64,000 nucleotides of DNA from Pogonophryne albipinna (taxonomy: Eukaryota > Chordata > Actinopteri > Perciformes > Artedidraconidae): NCBI GenBank assembly GCA_028583405.1, contig CM053256.1:8579710-8643709 (forward strand). The letters run 5' to 3'. The position numbers were made by a program, and so were the translations under genes. Below, in pieces: positions 63,561 through 64,000 of the stretch (the first letter of the stretch is position 1; every line of letters begins with the position of its first letter). The notes under the pieces were generated by a model, which was given only the letters and a program-made list of their open reading frames with translations, was not told the DNA's origin and made no database searches.

Positions 63561-64000
63561 AAAGCCCCGCCACTGGCTGCATGTCACCTTTCACACGTCA
63601 CTCATGGATTGTTTCAACACAAACCAGCAGATGGTCAGAAGAGCTGATTAAAAAAAGCTTCACATCTCAAATCAAAAGTGCTAAGTCTAAGTATTATCTG
63701 TCAGTTACCACAAAAAATCTGAATAATCCTAGAAAATTTTGGAAAACCATTCAATCGATATCCACCGGTGAAATCCGTAATGAGCAGCATCTGGCACTAT
63801 ATCGGACAGGGCCACTATGTTAAATTGTTTTAATGAGCATGTTGTGTCCCGTGGCTCTCTGTTTGATTATGTTTCTAATTCTGCTTCTGTGAACACCACA
63901 GTCTGTGACTCTGAACAATGTGGTTTGGAAAACCCCTTCAGTTGTTCTCCTTTTACTATTGATGTTGTTCATGAAGCTTTAACCAAGTTAGATCCTATGA
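63561..64000 (+). mobile_element. LINE fragment, continues past window end
   Basis: Plus-strand translation gives a pre-reverse-transcriptase LINE segment: IKSAKSKYYLSVTTKNLNNP and RKFWKTIQSIS at 63664-63763. After a frame break near 63823 come FNEHVVSRGSLFDYV and FTIDVVHEALTKLDPM. The spacing and wording match the linker between endonuclease and reverse transcriptase in fish non-LTR elements. It is a different piece from the one at 58.9 kb. It is frameshifted and antisense to HCN3. Confidence 0.65.

Overview
The window looks like teleost fish nuclear DNA. Its genes are split into short exons with GT-AG introns. The proteins are vertebrate-specific orthologues with fish-like divergence, dinucleotide microsatellites are dense, and the transposon remnants (8-bp-TSD hAT-like, TTAA-flanked, L2-like LINE) are of types common in fish genomes. 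All identifications come from reading translations and splice sites by eye and from recalled family sequences; no search was run.

Layout. Positions 1-4.6 kb hold no recognised gene. A possible first exon of an unidentified minus-strand gene lies at 4636-4829. A 7.6-kb mosaic DNA transposon occupies 4838-12410, bounded by an exact 8-bp target-site duplication and containing nested elements. KHDC4 (BLOM7/KIAA0907, KH-domain splicing-associated protein) follows on the plus strand, with 14 coding exons from 12593 to 19070. NDUFV1 (complex I 51-kDa subunit) is on the minus strand, with 10 coding exons from 26089 down to 19958. It converges on KHDC4, and the two poly(A) signals lie about 10 bp apart. 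ZBTB7B (ThPOK, BTB plus four C2H2 fingers) is also on the minus strand, with main coding exons at 36151-35109 and 34988-34364 and candidate 5' exons near 37.6, 48.3 and 50.4 kb. HCN3 (hyperpolarisation-activated cation channel) is on the minus strand from 63437 down to 54651; its N-terminal part lies outside the window. LINE fragments on the plus strand sit in two HCN3 introns (58.9-60.3 kb and from about 63.5 kb to the window end).

The most striking structural feature is a tandem duplication of 4808 bp (24812-29619 and 29624-34431), with a 4-bp filler between copies that appear identical. The unit runs from NDUFV1 intron 2, through NDUFV1 exons 2 and 1 and the intergenic region, into the last codons of ZBTB7B. 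Because it spans the junction of two head-to-tail genes, both genes stay complete at the outer edges. Orphan NDUFV1 exons 1-2, a second NDUFV1 promoter and an orphan ZBTB7B tail are left in the middle. This is either a very recent duplication or an assembly duplicate.

Other notable points are a one-base insertion that breaks the NDUFV1 frame in a highly conserved exon, a transposon inserted exactly between the start codon of a possible divergent gene and the KHDC4 promoter, a very long Pro/Ser/Thr-rich HCN3 tail with an internal in-frame duplication of about 98 codons, and an apparent extra intron in HCN3. The genes have unrelated jobs (RNA processing, respiration, transcription control, membrane excitability). 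I see no operon-like functional cluster and no clear new biological system.
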